NCBI RefSeq assembly: GCF_024362695.1
Contig: NW_026063279.1
Coordinates: 62,001-126,000 of the forward strand
Reading direction: 5' to 3'
Length of the DNA: 64,000 nt
Origin: Pectinophora gossypiella
Taxonomy: Eukaryota > Arthropoda > Insecta > Lepidoptera > Gelechiidae
Positions 20,770 through 32,515 of this stretch are shown here, one piece after another. The notes beneath the pieces were generated by a model that did not search any database, was not told where the DNA came from, and was given only the letters and a program-made list of their open reading frames with translations. Position numbers and translations under genes: made by a program. Positions within the stretch are counted from its first letter, which is position 1; the number at the start of each line of letters is the position of its first letter.

Positions 20770-23481
20770 AATAAAACAGGGAAGTAATGGAACAGCAATA
20801 ATCTTGAACAAAAAATGGGGAAATAAAGTGGAAAATACTATTCATCACAGTGATAGAATTACAGCGATTAAAATCAAAGCAGAACCTAAAGATCTTGTTA
20901 TAATTCAAGTGTACATGCCAACAGGAGATCGTAAATATGACGAAGAAGTTGAAATTATGTATGAACAGCTCGACTCAATAATAGATGCTGTAAAGAAAAA
21001 TGATAATTTAATTATAATAGGCGATTTTAATGCTGTAGTGGGGGAAGGGAAGGATGAAAATATTGTGGGTAGGTTTGGCCTAGGAAAAAGAAATGACAGA
21101 GGAGATAGATTGGTACAGTTCTGCAAAGAAAATAACATGACTATTTGCAATACGCAATTTCAGCTGCCAAAAAGAAGGCTCTATACCTGGAAAATGCCGG
21201 GAGACATCGGACGATACCAATTAGACTACATAATAGTTAGAATGGAAAATAGGAACCTAGTCACTTCATGCAAAGTCTACCCAGGAGCTGATCTAAATAC
21301 GGATCACAATCTTCTCCTGAGCAAGTTTAATTTAGGATTAAAAAGGACCAAAAGGACACACAAATATAAGAATTTTGATCTCAATAAATTAAAGTATACC
21401 AAATATCAAGTGCAATATAGTAATAAATTGAAAGATAAATATTTAGAATATAAGAAAAATTGTGATTTAGAGGTAAATAGTATAGAAGAGAAGTATAATA
21501 AGGTTAGAGATATAATTAAAAGTACCGCAGAAGAATGCTTAGAAAGCGAAAAGTTAGTCCCAAGGAAGAAATGGCTAAGCCAAGATATTATTGATATTAT
21601 GATAAAAAGGAGAACGTTAAGAAATAAGTCGGATGGCGCCAGTATTGTTGAATATAGAAAACTTACTAACAGAATAACAACACAATGTAGGAACCGTAAA
21701 GAAAAAGACTTAGAAAAGGATTGTGATCTCGTTGAGCATTATATGAAAGCAGGTAAAATGGATCTAGCATATAACATAATAAAAAGTTTAAATAGGAAGA
21801 AAAAGACAAGAAGTACAGCAATACTAGATGAAGATGGAAAGATTTTGATTGATAATGAGGATATAGCGAACAGATGGAAGAGATACATAGAAGGATTATA
21901 TCAGGGAGACTGGACTAACCGAGGACGATATAGAGGATGAACAAGAGGTGGAAGAGGATGATCGTGGCCCGGACATCTTGAGAGAGGAATTTGATAAAGC
22001 TTTAAACAGTTTAAAAAATAAAAAAGCGGCCGGAGACGACAAGTTGTTTATAGAATTGCTAAAATCTGCAAACCCCTTAGTTTTGAACGAAATTTACGAA
22101 TTAATCAATCTAATGTATACAACTGGCAAAATACCAACAGACTTTCAAGTTAGTAAAACTTTGGCATTACCAAAAAAACCAAATACTTTGAAATGCGAAG
22201 AACACCGGACACTGAGCATAATATCACAGGCTTCAAAAATTTTACTTAAAATCATTCAAAACCGACTGAGACCTAAAGCTGAGGGATGTCTGGGAGATGA
22301 CCAGTATGGGTTCAGGGAAAAGAAAGGTACAAGAGAAGCAATATTAGCTTTAAGACTGATAATTGACAGGAGATTGGATTTAAGCATGGATACCAGCGTG
22401 GCTTTTATAGACCTTGAAAAGGCTTTTGACAAGGTAAACTGGAGGAAAATGATGAGGGGGTTGAAGGAAGTAGGAATGGATTATAGAGATCGAAGGATAA
22501 TATACGAACTATATAAACACCAGGAAACTGTCGTAGAAATAGGAGAAGTGAAGAGAAAAGCTAGAGTACGGCAAGGTGTAAGACAGGGCTGTTCCTTATC
22601 TCCACTAATATTTAACATTTTCATAGAGGGTGCCATGAAGGAAATAGCTAAAATCAATAACGGAATAACAATAAATGGACAGAATATAATTAGTATCAGA
22701 TTTGCAGACGATATTGCGGCACTGGCCAGTAATAAAGAAGACCTAGAAACCCTACTTAACACAATGAACACAGTTTTTGAAAAATACGACCTTAAAATTA
22801 ATATAAGTAAAACCAAAATTCTAACAATTTCCAAAACTCCAAAAATAGACAGCCAAATAATTAAGTTAAATAATATCCCGATTGAAAATGTAAAGAACTT
22901 TAAGTATCTAGGCAGCATAATAACGAATGACTCAAGATGTACTTTAGACGTTAAAACCAGAATAGCAATGGCAAAACAAGCTTTCCATAACAAAGGGTGC
23001 ATATTCAAGGCTAGGATTGCCAAATCTATCAAAAAAAGATGTGTCAAAACCTTCGTATGGAGTATAGCCCTCTATGGATGTGAAACTTGGACACTGACAC
23101 AGAAGGACAGAGAGAGACTCGAGGCCTTTGAAATGTGGTGTTGGAGGAGGATGGAAAGAATAAGTTGGACAGAAAGGGTTACAAATGAGGAAGTGCTAGT
23201 AAGAGTAAGGGAAAAGAGACAAATACTGAGAATTATTGAGGACAGAAGAGGCAAGATGATTGGACACCTAATAAGACACGACGAATTCATTAAAAACATC
23301 ATAGAAGGAAAGCTAGAAGGAAAGAGAGGAAGGGGAAGACCAAGAAGAGCTTACATGGAACAGATTAAAGAAAAGGTTAACGTCGTGTCTTATAGGGAAG
23401 TCAAGGAATTGGCCTTTGATAGACTGGAATGGAAAATGCTACACCGACAAGAGCGTGGCTCTTAAATTGATGATGATGATG
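20770..23481 (+). mobile_element. 5'-truncated RTE-like LINE with 13-bp target duplication
   Basis: The 13 bases AGTTAGATACCTA occur at 20757-20769 and 23482-23494, bounding the element exactly. The 3' end is (TGA/GAT)n just after the stop codon, with almost no 3' UTR, typical of RTE and Proto2 elements. The 5' end begins inside the endonuclease, as expected for an incomplete target-primed copy. Confidence 0.9.
20785..23465 (+). pseudogene. RTE-like endonuclease/reverse transcriptase
   Basis: The first part carries an EEP endonuclease lacking only its N-terminus: IIQVYMPTGD, IIIGDFNAVVG, DYIIVR and NTDHNLL. The second part is an RT with KKAAGDDKL, QYGFREKKGT, AFIDLEKAFDKVNW, VRQGCSLSPLIFNIFIEG and the active site RFADDIAAL near 22700. 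Its C-terminus carries the RTE-type tail, GCETWTL, then IGHLIRH and KRGRGRPRR. A single frameshift near 21915 separates the halves; otherwise the frame is open throughout. Confidence 0.9.
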
Positions 23482-23494
23482 AGTTAGATACCTA

Positions 23495-23935
23495 TAATAA
23501 CAATAACATGCCACGCATCTACGACACTCATGTCATACGGTGTGCTACACGACTTTGCGGGTGTCAGTAAATTATGAAAATAATACGATAATTCGCTACA
23601 TATGTTATTTACATAAGTATATATGGACAAAGTTGTAAAAAAGATATATTGAACTATGAATTACTCAAAACAAGTTAATGCGGTTTTCTTCAATAGACAA
23701 GAACTGATTGGTTGTTGGTAGTAAGTATGTAGGTATTTTACATATTTTTACGCGCGAGCATATTCTACTATGGCGTGACGTGAGGCAGGGACAAGTTGCT
23801 ATTAATGAATGAATAAGGTTGAGATTCAGGTAGATACGATTATTCGTGAAGCTAACGTTGTACGAATATTATTATTATTAATTAGTGGTACGTATGTTTG
23901 TCTGTCTGCCTACCCCTACGACACCAGTGCGTCTT
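23495..23935 (+). other. Unassigned AT-rich stretch
   Basis: I find no coding region or recognisable repeat here. Its right end contains the first arm of a hairpin-like inverted repeat: TCTGCCTACC near 23907 and GGTAGGCAGA near 23957, about 40 bases apart. The preceding GTACG and following CGTGG do not form a target duplication. Confidence 0.4.
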
Positions 23936-23939
23936 GGGA

Positions 23940-24367
23940 TCAGATCGAGTGAACTGGTAGGCAGACGTGGATAATTAGAGGTTTAAAATAGGTATGGCCT
24001 TTAAACCATAATAGGTAGAATCCCGCTCGTATTAGTGCATGTATTACATGATTCCTAAAGGTGTTTTTTGTGCACATGAACGGATCGAGACTGCAAAAGT
24101 TTTTGTTAAATTCATTTGCTATACGAACGAGGGTATCATTGCGACCGTAATTAGTGCGATGAATAGAAGTATGGAAAAGTTTGGTGTGCCGTGTACGTCG
24201 CTGGGGTGTTCGTATACCTAATTGACTAACAAGCTCAGGACAGTCAATATTGGAGTTTATTATATTGTACAAGAACATCATATCCAAAAGGGTTCTCCTT
24301 TTGTATAAAGGTAACATGCCATGGACTTTACAATCATCTTCATATGAGGTAGAAGTTGTGAATGTTC
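23940..24367 (-). pseudogene. LINE ORF2 C-terminal domain
   Basis: The conserved C-terminal helix set after RT is seen: MLPLYKRRTLLDMMFLYNII, CPELVSQLGIRTPQRRTR and RIANEFNKNF. The frame joins ORF2 at 26719 when the 2.3-kb element is skipped, reading FIRFL into RTFTTSTSYEDDC. Without that element the protein would run on for about 130 residues. Confidence 0.8.
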
Positions 24368-24371
24368 TGAA

Positions 24372-26714
24372 AGGAGATGTTTCAAATCCGGCCTGCACTG
24401 TGTACACTTTATGAAAAATAGAAAAAAAAACCAAGGATTACATAAAAAATACTAAAATAAGAATTATTATAGTATTTTTTTTGTACATGAGCAAAATCTT
24501 ATTTGAATAAAGGTCACAATTGGCAACACGGCAACACAAACCAACACTACAAGTTCGTTCAGAAGTATGTAGCTGAACGTCAAGTTCAGTTTTGTAATAA
24601 ATATATTGTAATATCAAAATAAACAAATAACCATAAAATCAAAAGTGTTAAACCCTTCTACCAACTGCTTTTACTATTATTATTGAACTTTTATTATTCC
24701 GTTATCTAAAACTGTTAAAATCATCTTTGGAAAATGGTGTGGAGTTATAGTTTCTAAACGTACCTACTTTGTGTCATGACTCATGACATTGTCAATCAAC
24801 AGCGCGCGCCGCGCTTTAAGTTTGTTTTCGCCGTTTTGAACTTAAACCTAATATAATAAATACTTTTAACTAACAATACAAATACTTAGAATTGCAGCTG
24901 TATTTGTAACCGGTCAAAGATAACGGTCTTTCATTAACAAAGAAAGTGCATCACACACACTTACTAACAGGTCCAGAGAGGGATGAAGTGGCTGCAAGGA
25001 TTTATCCCAGTAAGGTAAATAATATATGTATTAACTTTTTTAACTTTTTTTAGTATGACAGTTCCTCTATTAGGTACAGATTGCCACAATAGGCACTGTC
25101 AGCCAGTGGAAGATATTGTCCGCCTCGAGATCGCAGTACATTGCTTACTCCTTCATAGAGAGGTCATTAAAGACATTTAGGGAGCACTCACTTTGAATTT
25201 ATCTCTCTTTCATAATACAATACAAATATACTTTTAAAAAAGAATCAAATATATCATAGGTAGCTATATAATAATGGATGTAACATAAAAAAATTAACAA
25301 AAAATTGACATTTGTTACAGTTGCCACAGCGAGCCCTGGTCTGCACAAACTGTTTGGCTCAAGCACGAGAAGATCTTCAAATAGAACAAGGCCATAGTAA
25401 CATAGGTCAAGTGACATCATATTATGCAACAATGACCTGGACAACTTCCAGCATACTACAAATTCCAGTGGCCGTTGTTTTGTACCGGGGTGTCAAAATC
25501 CAGAATGTTTTTAGTTCCTGACTATTTAAACGCAAGAATATTAAAAAGCCAAAAAAATACTTGTTATGGAAAATTCAAGAATTTGTGCGGAGCATAAATC
25601 TGTATATAATTGGGAATTTCTGGACCAGTACTAATTTTCAAAAACATTCACTAATTTAGAAATATATTGTTGATGAGACAACCTGACCTGAAAAACCGAC
25701 CGTTGTGACCTGGAATGAAATTATAGTAGGATACTACTGTAATTGTGTTTGTAGTCTCCGTGCTGTTGGTTGCTCATGTGATGCCATTGTATGGTATTTA
25801 GGTTGGGCTCGGCACCAAGAAAGTATAGAAGCACCGGCACCTTTGTTGGATGGTATTTTAATAAGAGAGGATGTGGAAAACTAATAAATAATTAAATAAA
25901 GAGTGTTATTGTTTTATTTTTACAAGTCAGAATCCCATATTATCATTAATATTGAACGAGAGGTGTAAGTAGTTCTAGCAATCACAATCATCTTGTATCT
26001 TAGATGTTGGTTAGATGTACCTACGAGAGCACCTGCTAGGTATCTTCACAGATGTTTGTCCTGACTGCAACATCTTGGACTGTAGCGGCGTCTAGCTACA
26101 GTTTAAAAAGCAGTTGGAAATTGATCTGTTTCCAATTAGTCACTGATTTAACTAATCACAAATTCCCCGTTGTACACACGTCCAATACGGGGCATCCAGC
26201 AGTCCAATGAGGCCGGGTATGCTGTGTGGCCGACAGCCGTGTTAGTACGTCGCCAAGTCCACGTTGCGTCGGGAGTCGTGGAGACTGGTGATGACCAGGA
26301 AGCGCAGCATCCATTACGTGGTAACTGCGATGTGTAGGCCGCCGATGACGTAGTTGCGCGTTGTCATCCTTTCTAAATTTTAGCGCAAAATTAGGTACTC
26401 CGCGAACTTCCAAGCATTGGTTTATTCTATTGGTTAATTTTTTGTATCGAAATAGAAAATGCTGTATTTATTGTTATTTTTGTACTAACAAAAACATATG
26501 AAATGTCACTGTCACAAATGACAGCTGACTGACGCTAGGGTTATTGTTTTTTAGTTATGACTGTCATTACTTGTATTTTATAATTTTGTACAAAAAAACT
26601 AGGCCAGAATATGGCAAAATAACAATTAAAACACTTATAGATAATAATGACGTATTTAAATTATAAGTGTACACAGTCCAGGCCTGGGCGCCATACATTC
26701 TTGAAACGTCTCCT
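24372..26714. mobile_element. DNA transposon with TTAA-like duplication, family uncertain
   Basis: Inverted ends begin AGGAGATGTTTCAA at the left and the complement AGGAGACGTTTCAA at the right. A second inverted block, GGCCTG-C/G-ACTGTGTACACTT, lies inside at about 24390 and 26683. The right flank is TTAA (26715-26718) and the left TGAA (24368-24371). Removing the element with one TTAA restores the LINE frame, which fixes the borders. TTAA targets are used by piggyBac and Kolobok elements, but the end sequence is not piggyBac's CCC. Inside is a remnant with a SWIM-like Cys/His tail. Confidence 0.75.
25738..25884 (+). pseudogene. SWIM-like zinc-binding tail of a decayed transposase
   Basis: The frame ends with Cys-X-Cys-X-Cys, then AVGCSC, then AIVWYLGWARHQES and an acidic finish before TAA. 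The pattern CxC...G(C)CxH...WYLxxARH recalls a SWIM-type zinc-binding C-terminus in a transposase-like protein family common in insects. Here the expected histidine is Asp or Ala, so it is probably dead. Upstream sequence from 25312 (LPQRALVCTNCLAQAREDLQ) may be another exon. I cannot name the superfamily with confidence. Confidence 0.4.
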
Positions 26715-26718
26715 TTAA

Positions 26719-29259
26719 AAATCTAATAAATCGTTTTTGAAGCTTTTCAATGCGATTCAAATGCACGGCATAATTAGGAGACCAAATTTTTGACCCATAT
26801 TCAAGTACACTTCGAACGTAAGCAAAATATATGCTTTTTATACAGTTACTGTTACGAAAGGGGGCACAGATTCGCATAATGAAGCCAAGAGATTTGTATG
26901 CTTTGTTTGTAATTACATCAATGTGACGATTAAAAGTGAATTTACTATCCAGGTAAAGTCCAAGGTCTCTAATATGTTCAACGCGTTGTAAGGGAACGTT
27001 ATTTAGGTGGTAATTATGGAATAGAGGTTGTATTTTTTTAGTAAAAGTGATAACTTGGCACTTATCTACGTTTACCGATATTCTATTTTGTGTATAATAA
27101 GCGCATAATTGATTTAAGTCATGTTGTAGCTTTAAAGAATCGTCACTTGATGAAATTCTAAGAAAAATCTTAGTATCATCAGCATACATCAGGAATTTCG
27201 AATATGATAATACCGAGTATATATCGTATAAGTATATATTATAAAAAATAGGCCCTAAATGCGAGCCCTGAGGCACTCCTTGATGGAATTTTAATGAAAT
27301 CTGACCTGCATCCCCCGAGTACAACAGCCTGAGATCTGTTTGTCAAGTACGATTCGATCCACCGTAGTAAATCTCCATGAATACCTAGTTTGTGTAGTTT
27401 CGACAATAAGATGTTGTGATCAACGCGATCAAAGGCTTTTTCGAAATCGGTATATATTACGTCTATTTGGTATCCTTGTTCTATATTTTCACGAATGTAC
27501 TTGGCAAACAGAGTCAGGTTGGTGGAAGTTGAACGATTTCTTAAGAAGCCGTGCTGTTCAGATGGTATACATTTTGAGATGAAAGGATAGATTAAATTGA
27601 GTACGGACTTTTCAAAAATTTTGCTAAAAATTTTGCTAAAGATTGATATGGGTCTATAATTTTCTATTTTAATCTTTAGACCTTTTTTATGGATCGGTAC
27701 GATCTTCGCTTCCTTCCATTTGGTAGGAAAGACACCATTTTGAATAGATTTATTGAACAGCTTAGCTAAAGGACCCGCGAGAGCGCTGGCGCACTGTTTG
27801 ATGAAATATGGTGGGATGTTGTCACATCCTGCACCCTTCGTCACATCTATTTTTTCTAGTAATAACAGAACAGTAGACTCAGTGATTGTAAGTGTTCCAA
27901 TGTTTTCAACTGCTTGCTGAAGATCAGCAAGATTTAATTGTGTGTTCAGTGGAAGCGGCAGAGAAAACATATTATAAAAGAATTGATTATACCCATCGAC
28001 TATATCACTACCTTCGCTGAGTGTTACATTATTATAAGTAAGAATGTTTGGATAGTTCGAGTTTTGTTTCCTAGATTTTGCATAGGACCAGAATAATTTT
28101 GGGTTATTAGTTAGTGCCTGTTGACAATTGAAGAGATACTTGCTGTAACACGCTGCGTGCACCCTGTGATATCTACTCCTTAGAAGAGAAAATTCAGCGT
28201 AATCTAAACTATTGCCAAACTTTTTCCATTTTTTATGCATTTTATCTTTTTCTTTAATGATTTTAATGAGGCTTTTAGTGTACCAGATCGGGTAGCATCT
28301 TTTTTGATTTATTTTAGTAATGATAGGTACGTATAGGTTAATGTAGAAATATAATTTTTCGTATAAGAATTCGACCCCGTCGTTAACATCTCTATTCATA
28401 AATTCTAAATCCCAGTCAATATTATTTAATTGTTTACGTATATTTTCATAATCACCCTTGTAAAAAGCAAATTTTCTTATACTCTTATTAATGATAGATT
28501 TTAAGGTTATTTCAGATGCGTCGATGCATAAAGGTGGGTGAGATGAATCGATCTTTAGTAAAGGAGAATTTAAAATGTTCAGTTCTATTTCAAAGTTGGA
28601 AAAAACCAATCTAAGACGTTTCCACAATTATTTTTATAATGATTATATTGGGAAAGTCCGTTTAAGGATAATAGTTCAAGCAAAATATTGACCGATTGAC
28701 GAGTGGCGCAAGAGCTATCTCTTGAAAAAATAGTAGGGATCCCTGCATTCCATTCTACGTATGGAAGGTTAAAATCACCCAATAGTAAATAGTTGTTATT
28801 ATCTGCAGTTTGAGCGCAGCTTGGAAAGATAAGTTGTAAGAGGGTATTTAAGTTAGAAATGTCAATTTGTTGGTGTGGGTCCTCACCGCGAATATATGTA
28901 GTGATAATATTAAGGTCTCCATAAGAATTTAATGATCGAGCCGGTATTGTAACCCATAGGATTTCTGTAGGAGCACATGATAGTGGAATAGGCTGATAAT
29001 AAGCTTGTAAATCACGACGTACACATATTAAAACTCCCCCACCGATTTTTTTATTGGTAGCTACACAGTCTCGGTCAGTTCTAAAAACATCGTACCGTTC
29101 GTCACAAATTTCACCACTAAATATTCCGTCACACAGCCACGTCTCAGTCATTACAATAACATCGTAATTATTGGCCGATATACTTCTATAACATTTATGC
29201 GTCTTTGTTCGTAGCCCGCGCACGTTTTGATAATTGATATTAAATTTTTGTTCAACCAT
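26719..29259 (-). pseudogene. LINE ORF2: endonuclease and reverse transcriptase
   Basis: ORF2 starts at the methionine of MVEQKFNINYQNVRGL (29259). Endonuclease motifs follow: VMTETWL, GGGVLI, LLLGDFNLPYVEW. After a frameshift near 28600 come a basic linker and RT blocks: KGAGCDNIPPYF, IVPIHKKG, NYRPISI, QHGFLRNRST, YTDFEKAFDRVDH. A second frameshift near 27280 precedes QGVPQGSHLGP and the active site LMYADDTKIFL. The protein then runs to FIRFL, where the TTAA-type element interrupts it. Apart from two shifts the coding sequence is open over 2.5 kb. Confidence 0.9.
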
Positions 29260-29283
29260 TGTTATACATGAAGAAAATATATA

Positions 29284-30428
29284 GGGGAAGGTTGCGATCA
29301 TTGGACCAGCGCTTTCATTGGACCACTTAAATATTTCAAAAACTATGAAAGCTGGCAACACTCTGTTACGTCGCAAACTAGCGGTACCGCGCCTCCCGGC
29401 CCCCACTCGTATCTCAGAACCGCCGCGAACCGCGGACGAGAATAACGCGCGTAAGAGTGTTCGCGACTACCGAAATACAAAATTGAAGAGACTGAAAAAC
29501 GCATGTAAGTACCATTGTTTTAAGATTTATTTGGGTGTTCTTGTCTAAAACATTAGATAATGTATTTGTGATCAAATCTAGGATAACAAATTAGGACTAT
29601 TTGTAGCCTTAACCTTATTTTTTAAAATATTTGTAAATGACTGGATACCTAGTTGCTATCAATGGACCACACTGGTATTCCAATCATCGGACCGGTCCAA
29701 TCATAGCAACTGTTTATGATTGATCTATAATTACATTATTTTATATGAAATTTGTTTAATTCAAGTACTAGAGGCCCACTCTCGCTTCGTTTCGGTTAAA
29801 TTATAGCCTATTTGTTATACAAACTATATATTAAAAAAAATAACAAAAAACGTTTTTTTTTTCCAGAATGTCAAACGAAGAATATTACGCGTGGAATGAG
29901 GCAAGCATGAACCTGGCTATTGATTCTGTCCGAAAAAAAGGGCGTGCGTATACATATTATATATGGCGTGCCGAAAGCAACACTAAAAAGAAGAATAGGT
30001 AGACGGAGTCAATAAAAGTGCTAAAGAAGGCGTGCAAATCATAGGATCTGTTGATCTCACTGTGTGAAAACTGTTTATTTCAGAAAAAAGGCTGTATTAT
30101 TATTTTAAGATGTTATCCTTAAAAAACATTATAAATGTTGATTTTTCACAGGTCACCTTGATTGGACCATTGGTATAGATTCGCCTAAGTCCATTCATGG
30201 CAACCCAGTAGTCCAATCAAGGCAACGGTGGTCCAAACAAGGAGCCAAGTAAAAAAATAGTTAAGTTGATTTATCTCAAAAACTATTATCTTTAATTAAT
30301 AATGCAAAAGGTTCAACGTAATTAAACAAATGTTAAGTAAAAATCATCAGTTGGTTTTATTTTATCACGAACCGTAACCATGATATTAGGCATGGAAGTT
30401 AAGTGGTCCAATCATAGCAACCTTCCCC
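29284..30428. mobile_element. TA-flanked DNA transposon with TGGACC repeats
   Basis: Inverted ends of about 26 bases begin GGGGAAGGTTGC and contain ATTGGACCA. TA flanks both sides (29282-29283 and 30429-30430), pointing to the Tc1/mariner/pogo group. The motif TTGGACCA or its complement TGGTCCAA recurs inside near both ends (for example 29318, 29665, 29690, 30165, 30210, 30228). At 1145 bp it is too short for a normal transposase, so it is nonautonomous. It lies between ORF1 and ORF2 of a minus-strand LINE. Confidence 0.8.
29868..30002 (+). pseudogene. Possible remnant of a pogo-type N-terminal domain
   Basis: A 44-codon frame starts at ATG, directly after a pyrimidine-rich TTTTTTTTTTCCAG that looks like a 3' splice site. 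It reads WNEASMNLAIDSVRKKGRAY, which resembles the first helix of the CENP-B/Psq-type helix-turn-helix found in pogo transposases. It stops at 30000. The resemblance is short and could be chance, but it fits the TA flanks. Confidence 0.3.
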
Positions 30429-30430
30429 TA

Positions 30431-30793
30431 GTATTCATGTATCGTTAGTCATGATTTTATATTTAAATTGTTGTCTTATAAAGAATAGTAAATATTTAGA
30501 TTGAAAAAGTAGCATAGTAACACAGTAGCATGTTATTATTAGTATGATTTTAATTAAATAAGTGTGTCCGCATGAGTTTATGTATCTGTTTGAGTAGGTA
30601 AGTTCGTAAATGTCAGATTCATTGTGCAGGTTCATCGTCCAAGCAAACATATCAATAACTTGTACATTAAAGCAAGAATGATTACGCAACGTATGAGATC
30701 CGCGCATCCTAGTAACCAGTGCTAACATAGCTAACATAAAAAGTGTTATAATTTGCGATAAGTTATTAAGGCAGATATCGAATAAACACAATA
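30431..30793 (-). other. Spacer between LINE ORF1 and ORF2
   Basis: AT-rich sequence between the ORF1 stop and the TA-flanked element. A minus-strand frame is open across part of it in register with ORF1 sequence but carries no recognised domain. I treat it as untranslated spacer. Confidence 0.4.
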
Positions 30794-31838
30794 TCAACGA
30801 ATCTTCTTCATATCGGCGTCGTCCTTTATGTAAATGATGGGAGATGTGTCTGACTTTCGCAGTAGAATTCGACAGTTTTTTACCCAGCAATACTTGAATC
30901 CATTTTCTGCGACGGCCACGCGACAAGCTTTGTACATCTTTTTGTTCGATACCGTGAGGTGCTCATTCACGTATATGCGCTTAGACTCGCCGGGCATTTG
31001 AATGTCTAGAGTGGACAATTGTTTTTTTCCTCAATCCAGCCAATATATTATCCTTGTCGATGCGATTGCGTAGCTAGACGACAATAGACTTAGGTCGGTC
31101 GGCGACTTTCACGAGAGGCTGTATACGTGTTACGTGTACGATGTTATCACATTGCAAATCCACTCCTGCGAAGTTCGCTAGGCAAATTGTAATGTCAATC
31201 AAATTCTCATTTCGAGATTCAGGAATACCAAAGAGCTCCAAGTTCAATTGCCGTTCACGCTGCTGGTATTCGTTCAGTTCACTTTGCATTTTAGAGATTG
31301 ATAAACGGAACAGTTGCATGTCGGACTCAACCTTTTCAGGGTTCGCTACGGTTTCGACTTTTTTTAAACGGGAGTCGACATCTCGAATATGATCGGAGTT
31401 GAACTCATGAGATTTGACTAGTTCGTCGAGTTTTGTGACAATTTGTGATTGCTCCAATTTCATAGTAGTGAAAGACTGCATCACGCCATTATACTGATTT
31501 TTCAGTGAGTTAATTTCAGAGCGAATATCCGTTAAACCAGCATTTAAAGTGATCAGTTCGGTATTCACACTTGTATTCTGTGTCTTAATTTCACTGATAG
31601 CATTTTCAAATCGGCTAGTGAACCTCTTTTCTTGGTCCTCTAACGAAGTAGATATAATCGTTCTGAAGTTCTCCATGTATTCTTTCAACGTATCATCATT
31701 CAGGTGGTCTCGGTTTCTTTTTCGCTCGTGCCGGAATGTAACGTTCTTAGGTCTGTGGGAGACTTCCCCCGCCTCCGAGCCGGAATCACCAGTCGATGAC
31801 GGCGGGTGCGCATGTGTTGGTGGTGGCGGGGAGGACAT
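30794..31838 (-). pseudogene. LINE ORF1, coiled coil and FP25K-like C-terminus
   Basis: The methionine at 31838 opens a Pro/Ser-rich head (MSSPPPPTHAHPP), followed by a long heptad-rich region with leucine/isoleucine spacing from about 31700 to 31250. After that come the conserved core ELFGIPESRNENL and a basic C-terminal piece with KRIYVNEHLT and a terminal strand set. The C-terminus resembles the domain shared with the baculovirus FP25K protein and seen in many insect LINE ORF1s. A TAG at 31074-31076 and a one-base shift at an A-run near 31030 break the frame. The plus-strand ORF1 at 60136-61046 has the same build. Confidence 0.75.
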
Positions 31839-32119
31839 AGCGTATGCCGTGCGTGTAGACGAAAGGGAAATTATGCAACGTTCTCGTTTCCTCGAGGTGT
31901 GAGGGGAGGGAAATGCACTCGCGCGCACTGCGTCACTGCGTATTTTTCCACAAATAATAACCACTGCTACAAACGATTCCAGACACTATTGTACTATTTA
32001 ATAGGACAGTAAATGGTTTATAAGAAATCTACTGAGTTTGTTTAGAGATTTAGAAAAAGCTGGTACACGTCTGCCTTCGAAGGCGTCCGGGCGAAAAATG
32101 ATATAACCACATTAACGTA

Positions 32120-32450
32120 ATGCATCAAAATATTAGTGGACTTATAAACAACTCTGAAATGCTTACAGTATGTTTAAATGATCTAGAAGACGCTGGAAAA
32201 TCAATGGATGTTCTATGTTTCATGGAGCACAATATGATCACGGAAGATATTGATCTGATTCAAAATTCCTTACTTCGCTTTGGCTACATAATTACGCAAG
32301 AAATAAGAGGAAAGGAGGGACTTGCATTATGGTCAGAAGTAACCTGGAATTCAGAGTAATTGCCTCAGTGAAAAAATATTGCATTCCAAACGTAATTGAA
32401 TGTTGCGCTGTTGAAATAATTGAGCTTAATATTAAAATTTTATGTATTTA
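32120..32450 (+). pseudogene. LINE ORF2 endonuclease, first part
   Basis: The frame opens MHQNISGLINNSEML, the QN start of an EEP endonuclease, and continues through MDVLCFMEHNM (catalytic-Glu block) to a strand near LNIKILC. It ends at the Helitron border. A frame change near 32340 is needed. Beyond the Helitron the frame resumes with the FFDIFINNF and IVCGDFN blocks. Confidence 0.75.
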
Positions 32451-32515
32451 CTAGCTTTTGCCCGCGACTCCGTCCGCGTGGCGTGTTATAAAAGAAAGAT
32501 CTTTGTGTGTGTGGG

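Larger units (their letters stand above)
23936..32012 (-). mobile_element. Minus-strand LINE with ORF1 and ORF2, twice interrupted
   Basis: Reading right to left, ORF1 (31838 to 30794), a spacer, and ORF2 (29259 to 26719, then 24367 to 23940) form one near full-length LINE. A TA-flanked DNA element (29284-30428) lies in the spacer and a TTAA-type element (24372-26714) lies near the end of ORF2. In both cases flanking LINE sequence continues on the other side. A CR1-like group is suggested by the ORF1 type and the NYQNVRGLRTK start of ORF2. Confidence 0.82.

Noticed and set aside
23903..23966. Hairpin as a transcription terminator or small RNA gene
   Set aside because: The arms are only about 10 bases and the region is eukaryotic repeat DNA; no other support.
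24039..24221. Small plus-strand gene of 60 codons
   Set aside because: It lies opposite the LINE ORF2 C-terminal domain and has no domain of its own.
30435..30926. 163-codon minus-strand frame below LINE ORF1
   Set aside because: It overlaps the true ORF1 end in another register, and the remainder is AT-rich spacer with no domain.
30794..31838. A baculovirus gene captured in the genome
   Set aside because: The FP25K-like C-terminus is joined to a LINE-type coiled coil and is followed by a LINE ORF2, so it is a LINE ORF1.
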